IMG/VR virus record: IMGVR_UViG_3300042934_000580
Coordinates: 1-21,047 of that record
Length of the DNA: 21,047 bases
DNA from: a virus
Direction: 5' to 3' (one strand)
Part shown: positions 1 to 7,798 of the stretch, in pieces
How positions within the stretch are numbered: position 1 is the first letter of the stretch
Layout of the letters: the number at the start of each line of letters is the position of its first letter
Made by a program: the position numbers and the translations under genes
The notes under the pieces: generated by a model
What the model was told of the DNA's origin: nothing
Seen by the model: only the letters and a program-made list of their open reading frames with translations
Database searches by the model: none

Positions 1-822
1 GAAGATATTGCAGACCAAGTAATGGTAGATGGAGAATATCAAAGAAACACTTTCTTTAATCAATTCGTTGAAATTAAAAACTTAGCTTTAGGGGATAAAA
101 ATGAATTCTATGTTGATGTAAAAAATCAATTAGAAGTATCTGAATTTTCAGGTTCTCATTGGAATTTAAAAAGGAGACGTGTTGACGTTGGACAAAGCTT
201 CAGTTTGGAGATGAAAAATTTTGGAATTAAAGTATTTGAAGAAATCGAAAGAATAATGTCTGGTAGAGCAGATTTCGCTAAATTGGTATCATTTATAATT
301 GACGCAGTAGAAAGAAAATTAGCTGACATTGCGCAAACTACTTTTGCAACTGCTATAAATAATTTACCAGCAGAATTTACAGCTACAGGTTCTTATAATG
401 AAGCTAAAATTATCGAAGTTTTACAACATGTACAAGCTTCAAGTAATGTTAAACCAACAATTGTAGGTACTTCAGTTGGATTGGCAAAATTACAAAATAA
501 ATCTACTATAGCTTTATCTGATGGAATGGCTGATGAAATTAATAAACAAGGTTTTTTAACTGTATGGAATGGATATCCTTGTATGGAAATAGCACAAGGT
601 CATAAAATAGGTGGATTTGAATTCACTATGGATAACAATAAATTATATGCTTTAGTAGGTGGAGATAAATTAGTAAAAATTTGTCTTGAAGGAGAAACAG
701 AAGTTAATGAAGTAGCAGATGGAACAACAAATGCTGATAGAACTTCTGAATATACTTTACAATTTAGAGCAGGAAGTGCTGTTGCATATTCTGACCTTAT
801 TGGTTACATAGAATTAGCATAA
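1..822 (+). CDS. major capsid protein, 5' truncated
   Basis: The reading frame is open from base 1, so the first visible ATG at 22 is probably internal and the true start lies outside the window. The 273 visible residues end at TAA 820-822. The pattern fits the C-terminal part of an HK97-fold major head protein: a long helix with many charged residues (IERIMSGRADFAKLVSFI region), an Ala-rich segment, a TxVGTSVGLAKL-like strand, then a segment rich in GG and LVGGDKLVK turns. The protein would form the icosahedral shell. Position supports this, since neck and tail genes follow in the usual order. The call rests on overall sequence character and gene order, not on a single diagnostic motif. An inhibitor or scaffold role is much less likely given its size and place. 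Confidence 0.8.
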   Translation, partial: EDIADQVMVDGEYQRNTFFNQFVEIKNLALGDKNEFYVDVKNQLEVSEFSGSHWNLKRRRVDVGQSFSLEMKNFGIKVFEEIERIMSGRADFAKLVSFIIDAVERKLADIAQTTFATAINNLPAEFTATGSYNEAKIIEVLQHVQASSNVKPTIVGTSVGLAKLQNKSTIALSDGMADEINKQGFLTVWNGYPCMEIAQGHKIGGFEFTMDNNKLYALVGGDKLVKICLEGETEVNEVADGTTNADRTSEYTLQFRAGSAVAYSDLIGYIELA

Positions 823-840
823 TATCCAAACAAATTATAA

Positions 841-872
841 TATAAAGGGTTAATTAATTTTGACCCTTTATA
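841..872. other. perfect hairpin after the capsid gene
   Basis: TATAAAGGGT (841-850) pairs fully with ACCCTTTATA (863-872). Three further inner pairs, one of them G-U, leave a 6-nt loop. It starts 19 bases after the capsid stop codon. No run of T follows on the + strand, so it does not look like a simple intrinsic terminator. A structure that protects the abundant capsid mRNA or is processed by RNase is a reasonable inference. Confidence 0.6.
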
Positions 873-893
873 AAAAAATATGAGGTATATAAT

Positions 894-1076
894 ATGAATG
901 ATAATAATAAATATTTTCAAACCAAGTCAAAGGTATTTGCATATGCAATTCAATATATAACAAATCAAAATTATTATAAATTTCAAGACAATAAAAATAT
1001 AACAATCTATAGTTTTGAGATTAATGATAATTTTTATGAAAAAATCAATAAATTAAATGATATTAAATTTAGCTAA
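894..1076 (+). CDS. small phage protein, DUF5659-like
   Basis: A 60-residue protein starts at ATG 894, with GAGG at 882-885 giving an 8-nt spacer. It has the pattern YFQTKSKVFAYAI ... NYYKFQDN ... IYSFEINDNFYEKI, which resembles the small DUF5659-type proteins common in Firmicute phages (F-x-T-K-S, A-x-A-L, Y-x-F, VYSFE). The role of that family is not established to my knowledge. It lies between capsid and connector genes and is probably transcribed with them. No membrane segment or signal peptide is visible. Confidence 0.6.
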   Translation: MNDNNKYFQTKSKVFAYAIQYITNQNYYKFQDNKNITIYSFEINDNFYEKINKLNDIKFS

Positions 1077-1124
1077 GTTTAATAAGTCTAATATGAGTTC
1101 AAATATGAAAGGAAATGATGAATT

Positions 1125-1790
1125 ATGGCAGGAAGACCTAAAAAACCAAAAACAAAGATTAATGAAGAAATTGTTGAAAAACAACAAGAAAATAATAGTA
1201 CAAATGATATGTTTTCTCCTGAAAATATGGCGAAAATGTTTGCGATGTTTAAGCAATTTCAAACAATGGAGGAACAACAAGATATAAAAAAACAAGAAAC
1301 TATAAAAGATAATAGTAAAATAAAATCCACTAAATTTTCTAAAGCAATGTTAGCAAAAATCAGTGATGAAATGGTAGTTGTTAAAAGCGCAGTAGATAAT
1401 GTAACATTTATATCTCCAAAAACAAAAATAGAATATAATTGGTTAGCTAAAGGTGATGTTGAACCTTTACCAGTTAGTGAAATTTTAGCTATGGAGAGTG
1501 CAAGTAAAAGATTTTTACATACTCCTTGGCTTGTAGTTGAAGATGAAAGAGTAATTGACGCATTAGGATTAAAAAGAACTTATGACCTAATCAAAAAGGT
1601 AGAAGATGTTGATGAATTAATAACATTAAATAAAGATGATATATGTAAGATTTTTAATGAATTACCAAATCAATATAAAAATAATTTTAGAAATGAGATA
1701 TTTAAAAAGGTAAAAACCAGAGAACTAAATAACTTAAGCACAATAGATGATTTGAGTGAAATATTACATATTGACTTAAAATCTATTTAA
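1125..1790 (+). CDS. unknown structural-region protein with basic N-terminus
   Basis: I do not recognise this 221-residue protein. The start at ATG 1125 has an AAAGGAAATGATG site upstream. The first ten residues are very basic (AGRPKKPKTK, with a GRP core like an AT-hook). A Gln/Met/Asn-rich low-complexity stretch follows to about residue 65, and the remaining 155 residues look folded, mixed alpha/beta and lysine/glutamate-rich. Its place between the capsid and the connector genes suggests a head-associated or DNA-contacting role, but that is only inference from position and charge. The stop codon overlaps the first exact copy of the AATAAATTATAA repeat. Confidence 0.6.
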   Translation: MAGRPKKPKTKINEEIVEKQQENNSTNDMFSPENMAKMFAMFKQFQTMEEQQDIKKQETIKDNSKIKSTKFSKAMLAKISDEMVVVKSAVDNVTFISPKTKIEYNWLAKGDVEPLPVSEILAMESASKRFLHTPWLVVEDERVIDALGLKRTYDLIKKVEDVDELITLNKDDICKIFNELPNQYKNNFRNEIFKKVKTRELNNLSTIDDLSEILHIDLKSI

Positions 1791-1800
1791 TAAATTATAA
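1789..1800 (+). repeat. AATAAATTATAA intercistronic motif, copy 1
   Basis: Exact 12-mer overlapping the TAA stop of the preceding gene and ending 3 nt before the GGAAGGA ribosome site of the next gene. A looser relative (ACAAATTATAA) sits at 830-840 after the capsid gene. Confidence 0.7.
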
Positions 1801-1820
1801 AATGGAAGGACGTGTTTTTT

Positions 1821-2024
1821 ATGTATAAAATAAAAATAAATGAGGTAAAAGATTTAGAGGAAACATTAGAAGGTTTAGGAGCTGTAGATTTAACTGCATA
1901 TGCTAAAAAGACGGATATAAAAATGGCTACACAAGCTAACAGTACAGCTACAGATGTAGCAGGATTAGTAGCTGATTTTAATGCATTGCTTGCAAAACTA
2001 AAAGCTGTAGGATTAATGGCTTAA
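1821..2024 (+). CDS. probable short head fibre protein
   Basis: A 67-residue protein. GGAAGGA at 1804-1810 places the start at ATG 1821 (10-nt spacer); the in-frame GTG at 1812 is too close to that site. After a short N-terminal strand (MYKIKINEV) comes an Ala/Thr-rich helical region with TATDVAGLVADFNALLAKLK and a C-terminal AVGLMA. This ending resembles the C-terminus of phage head fibre proteins (Phage_fiber_2 family), which decorate the capsid surface. It is shorter than most of those, so it may be only the capsid-bound part. The genes on both sides are head or neck genes, which agrees. Confidence 0.5.
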   Translation: MYKIKINEVKDLEETLEGLGAVDLTAYAKKTDIKMATQANSTATDVAGLVADFNALLAKLKAVGLMA

Positions 2025-2034
2025 TAAATTATAA
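2023..2034 (+). repeat. AATAAATTATAA intercistronic motif, copy 2
   Basis: Overlaps the stop codon (2022-2024) and runs straight into the AAAGGAGG ribosome site (2033-2040) of the next gene, so here the motif fills the whole gap. Confidence 0.7.
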
Positions 2035-2049
2035 AGGAGGTGTTTTTAA

Positions 2050-2487
2050 ATGACATCTTTTCAAGAAGTGTATGATTATTTTTTATCTAAAATAACTACA
2101 TATAATGAATATATAAATTTAACACAAGAAGAATTGGAAGTTGAATTAAATCAATTATTAAGAGTATCATTATCTGAATGTGTGTCATTTAAAGACATAT
2201 CTGCTGATTATATATTAAATGAATTTAATAGAGATTTGACAGACTTAGAAATGAATATAATTTCTTATAATATGGTTGTACATTATTTATCACCTAAAAT
2301 TAATAATATAGAATTATTAAAACAATCTTTATCATCAAAAGATTACCAAATTTACAGTCAAGCTAATCATTTAAAAGAATTAATGAACTTGAGAAATGAA
2401 GGGATTCAACAATTTCATTATTGGATGAATAGATATGGCTATTTAGAAAGATTAAAAAATCCTAAGAAGGCAAAAGTATGGGAATAA
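2050..2487 (+). CDS. head-tail connector (adaptor-type) protein
   Basis: A 145-residue, mostly helical protein with AAAGGAGG 9 nt before ATG 2050. The pattern VVHYLSPKINNIELLKQSL-SSKDYQIYSQANHLKEL-MNL is typical of small connector proteins of Firmicute myophages that lie just after the capsid and head-fibre genes, where adaptor proteins bind the portal ring. The last codons overlap the next gene by 10 nt, suggesting translational coupling. The class is inferred from gene order and this sequence pattern, so the exact ring (adaptor versus stopper) is unsure. Confidence 0.6.
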   Translation: MTSFQEVYDYFLSKITTYNEYINLTQEELEVELNQLLRVSLSECVSFKDISADYILNEFNRDLTDLEMNIISYNMVVHYLSPKINNIELLKQSLSSKDYQIYSQANHLKELMNLRNEGIQQFHYWMNRYGYLERLKNPKKAKVWE

Positions 2488-3749
2488 GTTATTTTGATGT
2501 TTGGAAAAAGAGGATGATTAATGATGGTGGAGATATAATACAATCAAGATTAAATACTTCTAAAGATTTTTTTAATAGGAACTTTAAGGATGATCCATCT
2601 TACAAATTAGCAATATTAAAGAAAAAGAATCAGATAATATCAGATTTAGATTTAGACACAAGAATAGTAAATATAGATACAGATACTACAAAAAAGAAAA
2701 TATATGTAAGACCTGATACAAATATAGAAGTTGGTGATTATGTTGTATATCCTAATAAAACATATTTAGTATTAGAAGTTGAAGACAATTTAATATCTCC
2801 TTATGGAGATTGTAAGGAATGTAACCATTTATTTAAATGGATGTATAAAGGTGTTTTACATACCGCTTATGGTATAGGAACTAATCAGACAAAAAATATC
2901 CTTGGGATAGATTCAATTCAAGCTGGTATCATAGAAAGTGACTCAAGATATAATATACAAATGTCAAATAATGATAATACAAAAACAATCAAAGTCGGTC
3001 AAAGATTTCTATTTAATGATGGTGCTTGGAAAGTAACTCAAATAGAATATATAAGCACAAAGGACTGTATTCGTTCAATATTACTAGGCCAAGATAGTAT
3101 TAATACAGAAATAGATGATGTTGATAATGAAATAGCAGGAGCATCTATTAATAAACACACTTATACATATGATATTCCTACAAACTTTGAAGTTTCTAAA
3201 GATAATACTTATAATTTAGTTTTTAGTATTAAAGATGAAAATGGTAAGGACTTTGATTATAGTTTAGTTACTGTTACAACAACTAATAATACATTGGTTC
3301 AAGTATCTAATACTAATGGTGTGATTTCTGTTAAAGGATTGGCTGTTGGAAGTGGCACTATTAAATTATCAGTACCTATTGGTTCAACTAGTAAAGATTT
3401 TGATATTTTATTTGAGGTTAAGGAAGTGGTAGCCGATAAGATAGAATACAAATATGACTTTAAACAGGGAACGGCTATTAAACAATATGTTACTGATTTA
3501 GTTACAATAACTAGATTAATTAATGGAGTTCAAGATAATACATTGAAAGTTAATTATAGTTTTGATTCAAATGCGCAATCATTAATTGATTCTAAGAAAA
3601 TTATTGTTACTAAGGTTAGTGACTTAAGTTTCAATATTAAGAATGCTTTAATTACTGTTCCAACTACTATTTATCTTACTGTTAATGATGTAGATAAGGG
3701 TACTAAAGTTTTAGATAACTTCCCATTGGTTTTAACTAGTGGATTATAA
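2478..3749 (+). CDS. neck connector protein with Ig-like C-terminal domains
   Basis: A 423-residue protein whose ATG lies inside the end of the previous gene, with AAGAAGG upstream. Residues 1 to about 210 look like a head-closure/connector module: IxVRPDTNIEVGDYVVYPNKTYLVLEVE is the small beta-barrel pattern of head-completion proteins, and a cysteine pair CKEC lies near residue 115. From about 220 on the protein changes to Thr/Val/Asn-rich beta segments. NTLVQVSNTNGVISVKGLAVGSGTIKLSV resembles a bacterial Ig-like (BIG_2) fold, and a second, weaker unit fills the C-terminus. Such domains often decorate the outside of virions and bind sugars loosely. The N-terminal assignment is moderate and the Ig-like part fairly clear. 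Confidence 0.6.
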   Translation: MGISYFDVWKKRMINDGGDIIQSRLNTSKDFFNRNFKDDPSYKLAILKKKNQIISDLDLDTRIVNIDTDTTKKKIYVRPDTNIEVGDYVVYPNKTYLVLEVEDNLISPYGDCKECNHLFKWMYKGVLHTAYGIGTNQTKNILGIDSIQAGIIESDSRYNIQMSNNDNTKTIKVGQRFLFNDGAWKVTQIEYISTKDCIRSILLGQDSINTEIDDVDNEIAGASINKHTYTYDIPTNFEVSKDNTYNLVFSIKDENGKDFDYSLVTVTTTNNTLVQVSNTNGVISVKGLAVGSGTIKLSVPIGSTSKDFDILFEVKEVVADKIEYKYDFKQGTAIKQYVTDLVTITRLINGVQDNTLKVNYSFDSNAQSLIDSKKIIVTKVSDLSFNIKNALITVPTTIYLTVNDVDKGTKVLDNFPLVLTSGL

Positions 3750-3752
3750 AAA

Positions 3753-3764
3753 AATAAATTATAA
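3753..3764 (+). repeat. AATAAATTATAA intercistronic motif, copy 3
   Basis: Begins 4 nt after the stop codon at 3747-3749. Unlike most copies it is followed by a long leader (about 135 nt) before the next start. Confidence 0.7.
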
Positions 3765-3900
3765 AACATATAAATATCAAGATAAAAACACAATTTTATT
3801 CGGATTTTGTGCTTGAAAAATGGAGTATTAGAGAGCTTTTAAGAGTATGCGTGAGATAAAAAATGAGAAAAATTTATATTTATTAAAGGAGGTGATAATT

Positions 3901-4755
3901 GTGAGTGAATTAGATAATATAAGGGAGTTGGATAATTTTTATGAATTTAAACAGTATATAAAACAATCTATATTAGAATCAGAAGATTTATTTAGATTGA
4001 TTTATTTTTGTTTTAAGAATCCTTTTGATGAGCTAACATGTAGCTATCCAGAAAATCCTTATGAACTTTTTCAAGAATCATATAACACTTCAGATAAAAC
4101 TCATGGGGTTGTTTTGTTTAGTCAAAAAAATAATGAAATTCTTAATTATGAAACTCCTGTTATATTAATAAATTTTTCAACAGAATCATCTCAGGATAAT
4201 AAATCAATTAATTATACTCAAATCGAATTCAGCATAATTTGTAAAGGAACAAATATACAACAACTTGAAAACGGAAAATCTCGTTCTTATGCGATAGCAG
4301 AATTAATTGATAATTTCATGAATCATTCTAATATTGTTGGAAGTGACAAAGTTAAAAGACTATATTTTGATAATAATGTTTTAAATGAACAAAATTGTGG
4401 ATATAAACTTGCTTACCAAAGTGTATCTACATCTTATAAAGATGAAATTCAAATATATGAACATGTACAGAATGAAGATTCATATGGAATTACAAGAGAA
4501 AGTTTTTCATTAGTAGTAAAGGATAATCCAATATTAGTTGGAATCCAGCCATGTACAGTTTCAAAAGAAAATCTACAACATGGATATGATATAAATATGA
4601 TTAGAACTATGTATTGTGATATTATACCAGAAGTAGTAGAAAGTACATTAATTAAGTATAATAATATATTCTATAAAATAGAAAAGATTGTTGAATATGA
4701 AGACTATTTAGAATGTCTACTAGGGATAACTTATACTGCTAAAATTAATGAATAG
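3901..4755 (+). CDS. neck/head-completion protein, possibly a two-domain fusion
   Basis: The start is set by a near-perfect ribosome site, AAAGGAGGTGAT, ending 4 nt before GTG 3901. The in-frame ATG at 3847 has no such site. This gives 284 residues. The N-terminal two-thirds has strands such as TPVILINFSTES and a KSRSYAIAELIDNF helix, reminiscent of tail-terminator or completion folds. From about residue 205, NPILVGIQPCTVSKENL ... IIPEVVESTLIKYNNIFYKIEKIVEYEDYLECLL has the beta-barrel pattern of head-tail joining proteins (DxI.Y.GxxYxIxxVxxWxxY). The protein probably caps the neck. Being larger than a usual stopper, it may combine two neck functions. Confidence 0.5.
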   Translation: MSELDNIRELDNFYEFKQYIKQSILESEDLFRLIYFCFKNPFDELTCSYPENPYELFQESYNTSDKTHGVVLFSQKNNEILNYETPVILINFSTESSQDNKSINYTQIEFSIICKGTNIQQLENGKSRSYAIAELIDNFMNHSNIVGSDKVKRLYFDNNVLNEQNCGYKLAYQSVSTSYKDEIQIYEHVQNEDSYGITRESFSLVVKDNPILVGIQPCTVSKENLQHGYDINMIRTMYCDIIPEVVESTLIKYNNIFYKIEKIVEYEDYLECLLGITYTAKINE

Positions 4756-4776
4756 ATATGAAAGAGGTGATTTATA

Positions 4777-5208
4777 TTGGGTGGATTTACAAGTGGGTTT
4801 GAAGAACTGGTTAATAAATTAAATGATGCCAAGACATTAGTACCTAACGCTATTGATTATGCCTTAGAAGAGACTGGTGAAACTTGTGCCGAGGATACAG
4901 CTAATAGAAGTCCAGTTAAAACTGGTACATTACAAACAAGTTGGGAAGTAAACCCTGATACTAAACAGACAGGTGGTAATTCTGAAGATGATATTCATAG
5001 CTTGGAAGTATGGGCAAACCCAGAAATTATAGCAATTCATCCAGAGCATCCTGATGGAGAATATTACCCACCACTTATAGAAAATGGATTTATGAAAAAA
5101 AATGGAGAGTATTATGTAGGAGTACATATGCTTAAAAATTCCGTAACTTTAGCTAAAGATAATTTAAAAAATAATTTAACTAAAGAAATAAAGGATGTGT
5201 TTAGATAA
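4777..5208 (+). CDS. HK97 gp10-like neck/tail completion protein
   Basis: A 143-residue protein starting at TTG 4777 with AAGAGGTGA 6 nt upstream. The order fits the HK97 gp10 family: N-terminal amphipathic helix (FEELVNKLNDA), a helix with ETGETCAEDTANRSPVKTGTL, where the V-x-T-G-x-L turn is the most typical feature, a strand LEVWANPEIIAIH, YPPLIENG, and a C-terminal helix VHMLKNSVTLAKDNLKN. Members join the head to the tail at the neck. The stop overlaps the next start by one base (TAATG), so the two are probably translated as a coupled pair. Confidence 0.8.
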   Translation: MGGFTSGFEELVNKLNDAKTLVPNAIDYALEETGETCAEDTANRSPVKTGTLQTSWEVNPDTKQTGGNSEDDIHSLEVWANPEIIAIHPEHPDGEYYPPLIENGFMKKNGEYYVGVHMLKNSVTLAKDNLKNNLTKEIKDVFR

Positions 5209-5681
5209 TGAAAGTAAATTATGTTGATATTCTTTATTGGACAGCTAAAATGTTAAAAACAAATTTTCCGAATAACAATATATATATTGATAAGAATGAG
5301 CATGAAATAATTGTTCCTTCTTTTTTTTTACAAGTAAGTCCTCTTTCAATTGTTGAGGGGTTTGATTTGTTCAAATATAAAACAGTTAATTTGATTATTG
5401 AATATGTTGATAGAACAGCACTATCAGAAAAAAAACTACAAGTTATAGATGATTTACAAGAATTAATTGGAAGGGGAGTTACCGTAGCACAAGCTAATGG
5501 TGATAAAAGAACCTTACCAGTATTTAATAAGAAGCCAATTATAGCAGATGCAGGAATATTATTTGTAACATTGCAATACTATGATGGTCATGCTGAACCA
5601 TTGAATCCAGAAGATCCGGATAAGTCTTATGATGGTTTAATGGAGATATTAGCTTTAAATGTTAAAGCTAATGATAAATAA
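5208..5681 (+). CDS. tail terminator protein
   Basis: A 157-residue protein that begins in the TAATG overlap with the HK97 gp10-like gene. The pattern IYIDKNEHEIIVPSFFLQVS ... KTVNLIIEYV ... QVIDDLQELIGRG ... FVTLQYYDG fits the tail terminator family found in Firmicute phages just before the sheath gene. It has a beta-sheet with one long helix, and the family forms a ring closing the top of the tail tube. The gene lies 37 bp before the sheath gene, which supports this. Confidence 0.7.
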   Translation: MKVNYVDILYWTAKMLKTNFPNNNIYIDKNEHEIIVPSFFLQVSPLSIVEGFDLFKYKTVNLIIEYVDRTALSEKKLQVIDDLQELIGRGVTVAQANGDKRTLPVFNKKPIIADAGILFVTLQYYDGHAEPLNPEDPDKSYDGLMEILALNVKANDK

Positions 5682-5682
5682 A

Positions 5683-5694
5683 AATAAATTATAA
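5683..5694 (+). repeat. AATAAATTATAA intercistronic motif, copy 4
   Basis: Starts 1 nt after the stop codon at 5679-5681 and lies 10 nt before the AAAGGAATG ribosome site of the sheath gene. Confidence 0.7.
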
Positions 5695-5718
5695 CAATAG
5701 AAAGAAAGGAATGATGAT

Positions 5719-6846
5719 ATGCCTACTACTAATACAATGAGTAAATTAAAATTCTCATTACAAGCTCTTGCTAATTCTATAGCAACTAGAGCAGATAAAG
5801 GAGTTTTAATTTTAGTACTCGATGACAAGAATGTGCAAGGATTATATACATATAGGCAATTAAAAAAAGTAACCGAAAATTGGGAGACTGCAAATAAGAA
5901 TTATATATCTACAGCTTTTAGTGATTATGGAGTTGCTGAAATTATGGTCGTTTCACAACATACGAATGCAAATAGTACTGTTAATGGTAAAGACAACATT
6001 AGTAATTCTTTACCGAACTGTTTAGCACTATTAAATAAAGTATTTAAAAATGGTTGGTTAGTTGCACCTCAAATTAGTACTGATGCAGATAAAAAGATTG
6101 TAGCTGACTTTGTAAAATCGCAAAGAAAAGATTCTGATTATCCAATTAAAGCAGTTCTATATAATTATGAAGCAGATAATGAGGCGATAGTTAATTTTAC
6201 AGGTGCTAATTTAAAAAATACTATAAATGGAACTACAAGCCTTGTAGAATCTGGAGATTATACAGTAGAGGTTGCAAGTTATTTATGCATACTTGGTCCA
6301 AATGAATCAATTACTAATCATGTTGCTAAAAACATAACAGATTGTGATATAAAAGATGATGATGATGCATCTGTTGCAAATGGTGAGCTTTTCCTTTATA
6401 ACAACGGAACAAATATTGTATTCTCTAGAGGAGTTACATCAAAACAAACTTTTGCAACAAATGAATCAGAAGCATTATCTAAAATCAGAGTTGTTGAAGT
6501 AATAGATATGGTAAAGAGTGATTTAAGAGATACATTTAACAATAGTTATTTAGGTAAATACGGAAATAGTTATGCTAATCGTAAGAGTTTAGTTAGTAAT
6601 TTAAATGGTACTTATTTTAAAACCATATCAAAACAGGGATACCTTTCAAATGATGAAGTATCTTTCTGTGAATTAGATGTTGATGCTACTAGAAATTATC
6701 TTGAATCAAAAGGTACAGATACGGACAATATGAAAGATCAAGATATTTTAAAAGCAAAAATTGATACTCATGTTTTCATAAAATCTACATTATATATTAT
6801 GGACGTTATCGAGGACGTGAATTTTGTACTACAATATACAACTTAG
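5719..6846 (+). CDS. contractile tail sheath protein (XkdK-like)
   Basis: A 375-residue protein with AAAGGAATGATGAT ahead of ATG 5719. Evidence for a sheath: N-terminal helix SLQALANSIATRADKGVLILVLDD; alternating alpha/beta segments with WLVAPQISTDADKK and YPIKAVLYNYEADNEAIVNF; the core signature GELFLYNNGTNIVFSRGVTS; then KIRVVEVIDMVKSDLRDTFNNSYLGKYGNS; and a C-terminal strand DVIEDVNFVLQYTT, suited to the handshake between subunits. The protein polymerises around the tail tube and contracts on infection. It is shorter than PBSX XkdK but close to the sheaths of clostridial myophages. The tube gene follows at once. Confidence 0.85.
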   Translation: MPTTNTMSKLKFSLQALANSIATRADKGVLILVLDDKNVQGLYTYRQLKKVTENWETANKNYISTAFSDYGVAEIMVVSQHTNANSTVNGKDNISNSLPNCLALLNKVFKNGWLVAPQISTDADKKIVADFVKSQRKDSDYPIKAVLYNYEADNEAIVNFTGANLKNTINGTTSLVESGDYTVEVASYLCILGPNESITNHVAKNITDCDIKDDDDASVANGELFLYNNGTNIVFSRGVTSKQTFATNESEALSKIRVVEVIDMVKSDLRDTFNNSYLGKYGNSYANRKSLVSNLNGTYFKTISKQGYLSNDEVSFCELDVDATRNYLESKGTDTDNMKDQDILKAKIDTHVFIKSTLYIMDVIEDVNFVLQYTT

Positions 6847-6879
6847 ATAAAATATAAATAATGAAAGGAAGTGTAATAG

Positions 6880-7362
6880 ATGGCAGATGGTAATTTAAAT
6901 CCCTATGATATATTATTGGGAAATAAAGGAACATTAAAGATTGATGATATTGAACTTGCTGAATTAAAAGACCTTGAAATTAAATTAACTACTGAAACTA
7001 AAGAAGTTGGTTTAATGAACAGTTCAACTAAAGGTGAAGTTACAACAAGTTATAAAGGAGATATAAGTTTTGAATTAAATAAAGTTTATAGTAGATTCAA
7101 ACCTGTTATATTAGAATGTGCTAAAAAATTAAAACCTTTTACTTTTAATTTAGAAGCTACTGTAAAAAGACCAACCGATGATGATCAACAAGAAAGAATT
7201 TATATAAGTAATTGTTGGATAAAAGGTGATATAAATCTTTTTGCTCTAAAAGCAGAAAATGATTTCTTGACTGAAAAATATGAAGCGGGGTTCTTAATAG
7301 AGAATTGTGAGCTTGATGATATTATTGATGACAATGAAGATTGGAGTACATTAGAATCATAA
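6880..7362 (+). CDS. tail tube protein (XkdM-like)
   Basis: A 160-residue protein with AAAGGAAGTG before ATG 6880. It has the tube fold pattern: GNKGTLKIDDIELAELKDLEI, then KEVGLMNSSTKGEVTTSYKGDISFELNKVYSRF, a helix with LECAKKLKPFTFNLEAT, and CWIKGDINLFALKAENDFLTEKYEAGF. It polymerises into hexameric rings forming the inner tube around which the sheath packs. The order sheath, tube, chaperone is the conserved PBSX order. A second gene at 18177 encodes a clear paralogue (about 45% identical by eye). Confidence 0.85.
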   Translation: MADGNLNPYDILLGNKGTLKIDDIELAELKDLEIKLTTETKEVGLMNSSTKGEVTTSYKGDISFELNKVYSRFKPVILECAKKLKPFTFNLEATVKRPTDDDQQERIYISNCWIKGDINLFALKAENDFLTEKYEAGFLIENCELDDIIDDNEDWSTLES

Positions 7363-7364
7363 AA

Positions 7365-7376
7365 AATAAATTATAA
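7365..7376 (+). repeat. AATAAATTATAA intercistronic motif, copy 5
   Basis: Starts 2 nt after the tube gene's stop codon (7360-7362) and ends 5 nt before the GAGGAGAG ribosome site of the chaperone gene. Confidence 0.7.
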
Positions 7377-7396
7377 AAAATGAGGAGAGATAGATA

Positions 7397-7798
7397 ATGG
7401 CTATTTTAACAGCACAAGATATAATTAATAAGAAAACAGAACTTGATAAACAACAGGAAGTCAAACATGTAAATATACATAGTAAGATATTAGATGGAGA
7501 AATTGAATTTCATTCATTAGGAAAAGGGGATATCAAAGACTTTAGAGATAGATTAAAAGTTGATTCAGCTAAAGCGACTTTATATTTCATATATATATCA
7601 TCAGACCTTTTAAGAGATAAGACACTTTTAAAAGCTTTTGGTTATGAAAAACATGATCAGTATTTAATAGTGGAAAAAGTATTTCCACGTGAAGTAGAAC
7701 GAGATAAAGTATTAGAAATTCTATTTAAATTAAATGGCTTAGATGGTTTAAATCCTGAAGATATCTATGTTAAGGAAATTGAAGAAACAAAAAACTAA
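7397..7798 (+). CDS. tail assembly chaperone, short form (XkdN-like)
   Basis: The 133-residue product of normal decoding, from ATG 7397 (GAGGAGAG upstream) to TAA 7796-7798. Features: N-terminal helix TAQDIINKKTELDKQQEV, a strand pair ILDGEIEFHSLGKGDIKDF, then KATLYFIYISSDLLRDKTLLKAF and KVFPREVERDKVLEILFKLNGLDGLNPEDI. This is the pattern of XkdN-type chaperones, which coat the tape measure while the tube assembles and are absent from the mature virion. Position directly after the tube gene supports the call. The tape measure would normally be the next gene, but here it is 7.3 kb away. Confidence 0.75.
   Translation: MAILTAQDIINKKTELDKQQEVKHVNIHSKILDGEIEFHSLGKGDIKDFRDRLKVDSAKATLYFIYISSDLLRDKTLLKAFGYEKHDQYLIVEKVFPREVERDKVLEILFKLNGLDGLNPEDIYVKEIEETKN

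Noticed and set aside
1053-1295. Open frames on both strands overlapping the basic unknown protein
   Set aside because: They overlap a gene with a good ribosome site and have low-complexity products without their own translation signals.
1812-1820. GTG start for the head-fibre-like gene
   Set aside because: It lies one base after the ribosome site; ATG 1821 has the proper spacing.
3847-3900. ATG 3847 start for the neck protein
   Set aside because: No ribosome site upstream, whereas GTG 3901 follows a near-complete anti-16S match, and the extra residues cover that site.
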